From NCBI GenBank assembly GCA_002343425.1, contig DDSO01000087.1, positions 7,396 through 13,954 of the forward strand: a stretch of 6,559 bases of DNA, written 5' to 3'. The notes under the pieces were generated by a model, which did no database searches, was not told where the DNA came from, and saw nothing but the letters and a program-made list of their open reading frames with translations. Positions 5,825 through 6,559 of the stretch are shown here, one piece after another; the first letter of the stretch is position 1; each line of letters begins with the position of its first letter. This DNA comes from Brevundimonas sp. UBA2388. Lineage in GTDB: Bacteria > Pseudomonadota > Alphaproteobacteria > Caulobacterales > Caulobacteraceae. Made by a program: the position numbers and the translations under genes.

Positions 5825-6559
5825 TCAGATCGTGACGTTCAACTTCCGGGCCAGGGATTCGAGCTCGCCCCGGATCGAGCCGGCGGAGGAGCCGAGAAGG
5901 TTGGCCATGCTGCGCCGGGCGGCTGTGAGATCGGCCGACAGGATCATCCGTTTGACCGGCCCGACGCCGCCGGCCGGGGCCGACAGACGGGTGAAACCGA
6001 GGGTCAGCAGGGCGAAGGCTTCCAGAGGGCGGCCAGCCAGTTCTCCGCAGACGGACACAGGCGTGCCCGTGTCGGCGCATTTCTTCTGGATCTCGGCCAG
6101 GGCGCGCAGGGCCGGCGGCGACAGGGGGTCGTAGCGTTCGGACACCAGCGGGTTCGTGCGGTCCGCGGCGAACATGTACTGGAACAGGTCATTGGTCCCG
6201 ACCGAGACGAAGTCCGTCAGCGGCAGCAGGGCGTCGAGGTGCCAGAGCAGGCTGGGGCATTCGATCATCGCCCCGACCCGCAGCAGGGCCGGCAGCGCCC
6301 GGCCCCGGCGTTTGGCCCAGGCGCATTCGACATCGACCAGTTCGCGCGCGGCCCGGAACTCGTCGACCGTGGCGATCATCGGGAACATGACCCGCAGCTC
6401 GCGCCCGGCGGCGGCGGTCAGCAGGGCACGCAGCTGCAGCCGCAACAGACCGGGGCGGTCCAGTCCGAGGCGGATGGCGCGGCGGCCCAGGGCCGGGTTC
6501 TCTTCCCGCTCGGTCTCCAGATAGGGCAGCACCTTGTCGCCGCCGATGTCGAGCGTGCG
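5825..6559 (-). CDS. ptsP: Phosphoenolpyruvate-protein phosphotransferase PtsP (EI-Ntr), C-terminal fragment
   Basis: First enzyme of the nitrogen-related PTS: takes phosphate from PEP and passes it to NPr and then to EIIA-Ntr; cytoplasmic. Only the last 244 codons are visible, in frame to the right edge. They form the PEP-utilising TIM-barrel domain. Residues correspond by motif and exact spacing to E. coli enzyme I: fragment R1 (RTLDIGGDK) to R332, E100 (GAMIECPS) to E431, N123-D124 (VGTNDLFQY) to N454-D455, R134 to R465, and the proton-donor cysteine C171 (SVCGELAGRP) to C502. All PEP- and Mg-binding residues in view are therefore intact. The choice of EI-Ntr over carbohydrate EI rests on the CGELAGRPLEAFALLTLGF and FAADRTNPLVSERYDPLSP style and on the neighbourhood; the diagnostic N-terminal GAF domain and the phosphorylated histidine lie outside the window. 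Confidence 0.95.
   Translation of the reverse strand, partial: RTLDIGGDKVLPYLETEREENPALGRRAIRLGLDRPGLLRLQLRALLTAAAGRELRVMFPMIATVDEFRAARELVDVECAWAKRRGRALPALLRVGAMIECPSLLWHLDALLPLTDFVSVGTNDLFQYMFAADRTNPLVSERYDPLSPPALRALAEIQKKCADTGTPVSVCGELAGRPLEAFALLTLGFTRLSAPAGGVGPVKRMILSADLTAARRSMANLLGSSAGSIRGELESLARKLNVTI

Overview
This 6.56 kb, very GC-rich window looks like chromosomal DNA of an alphaproteobacterium, most likely Caulobacteraceae (Brevundimonas/Caulobacter-like). That placement is inferred from base composition, protein style and gene order, not from a database search. It is mostly core housekeeping DNA. I see no insertion sequence, CRISPR array, tRNA, rRNA or phage gene, and no clearly new multi-gene system.

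Minus-strand block, read right to left: the C-terminal part of ptsP (nitrogen-type PTS enzyme I; runs off the right edge), rodZ (membrane-anchored morphogenesis protein with a cytoplasmic HTH), ispG (Fe-S enzyme of the MEP isoprenoid pathway), and a YibF-like glutathione S-transferase gene starting 2 nt after the ispG stop. After a break, prfA (release factor 1) lies on the same strand at the left edge. Together they cover nitrogen/PEP signalling, cell-shape control, isoprenoid supply (including the lipid carrier for peptidoglycan) and translation termination.

Plus-strand pair in the break (1265-2738): a response regulator with a C-terminal receiver and an unrecognised N-terminal region of about 85 residues, then a TauE/SafE (TSUP) family membrane permease. 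The pair is divergent from prfA across about 165 bp. It converges on the GST gene with no spacer: the two stop codons lie side by side in the palindrome TGATCA.

The non-coding parts hold the most interesting signals. The ptsP-rodZ gap carries an exact consensus DnaA box (5755-5763) upstream of the start codon I prefer for rodZ. The 55-bp rodZ-ispG gap carries four copies of TTGCG/CGCAA, two of them fused into a perfect 10-bp palindrome touching the ispG start codon, which lacks a ribosome binding site and may be leaderless. The prfA-response regulator gap has a small dyad. The extreme left edge cuts through a C/G-rich palindrome.
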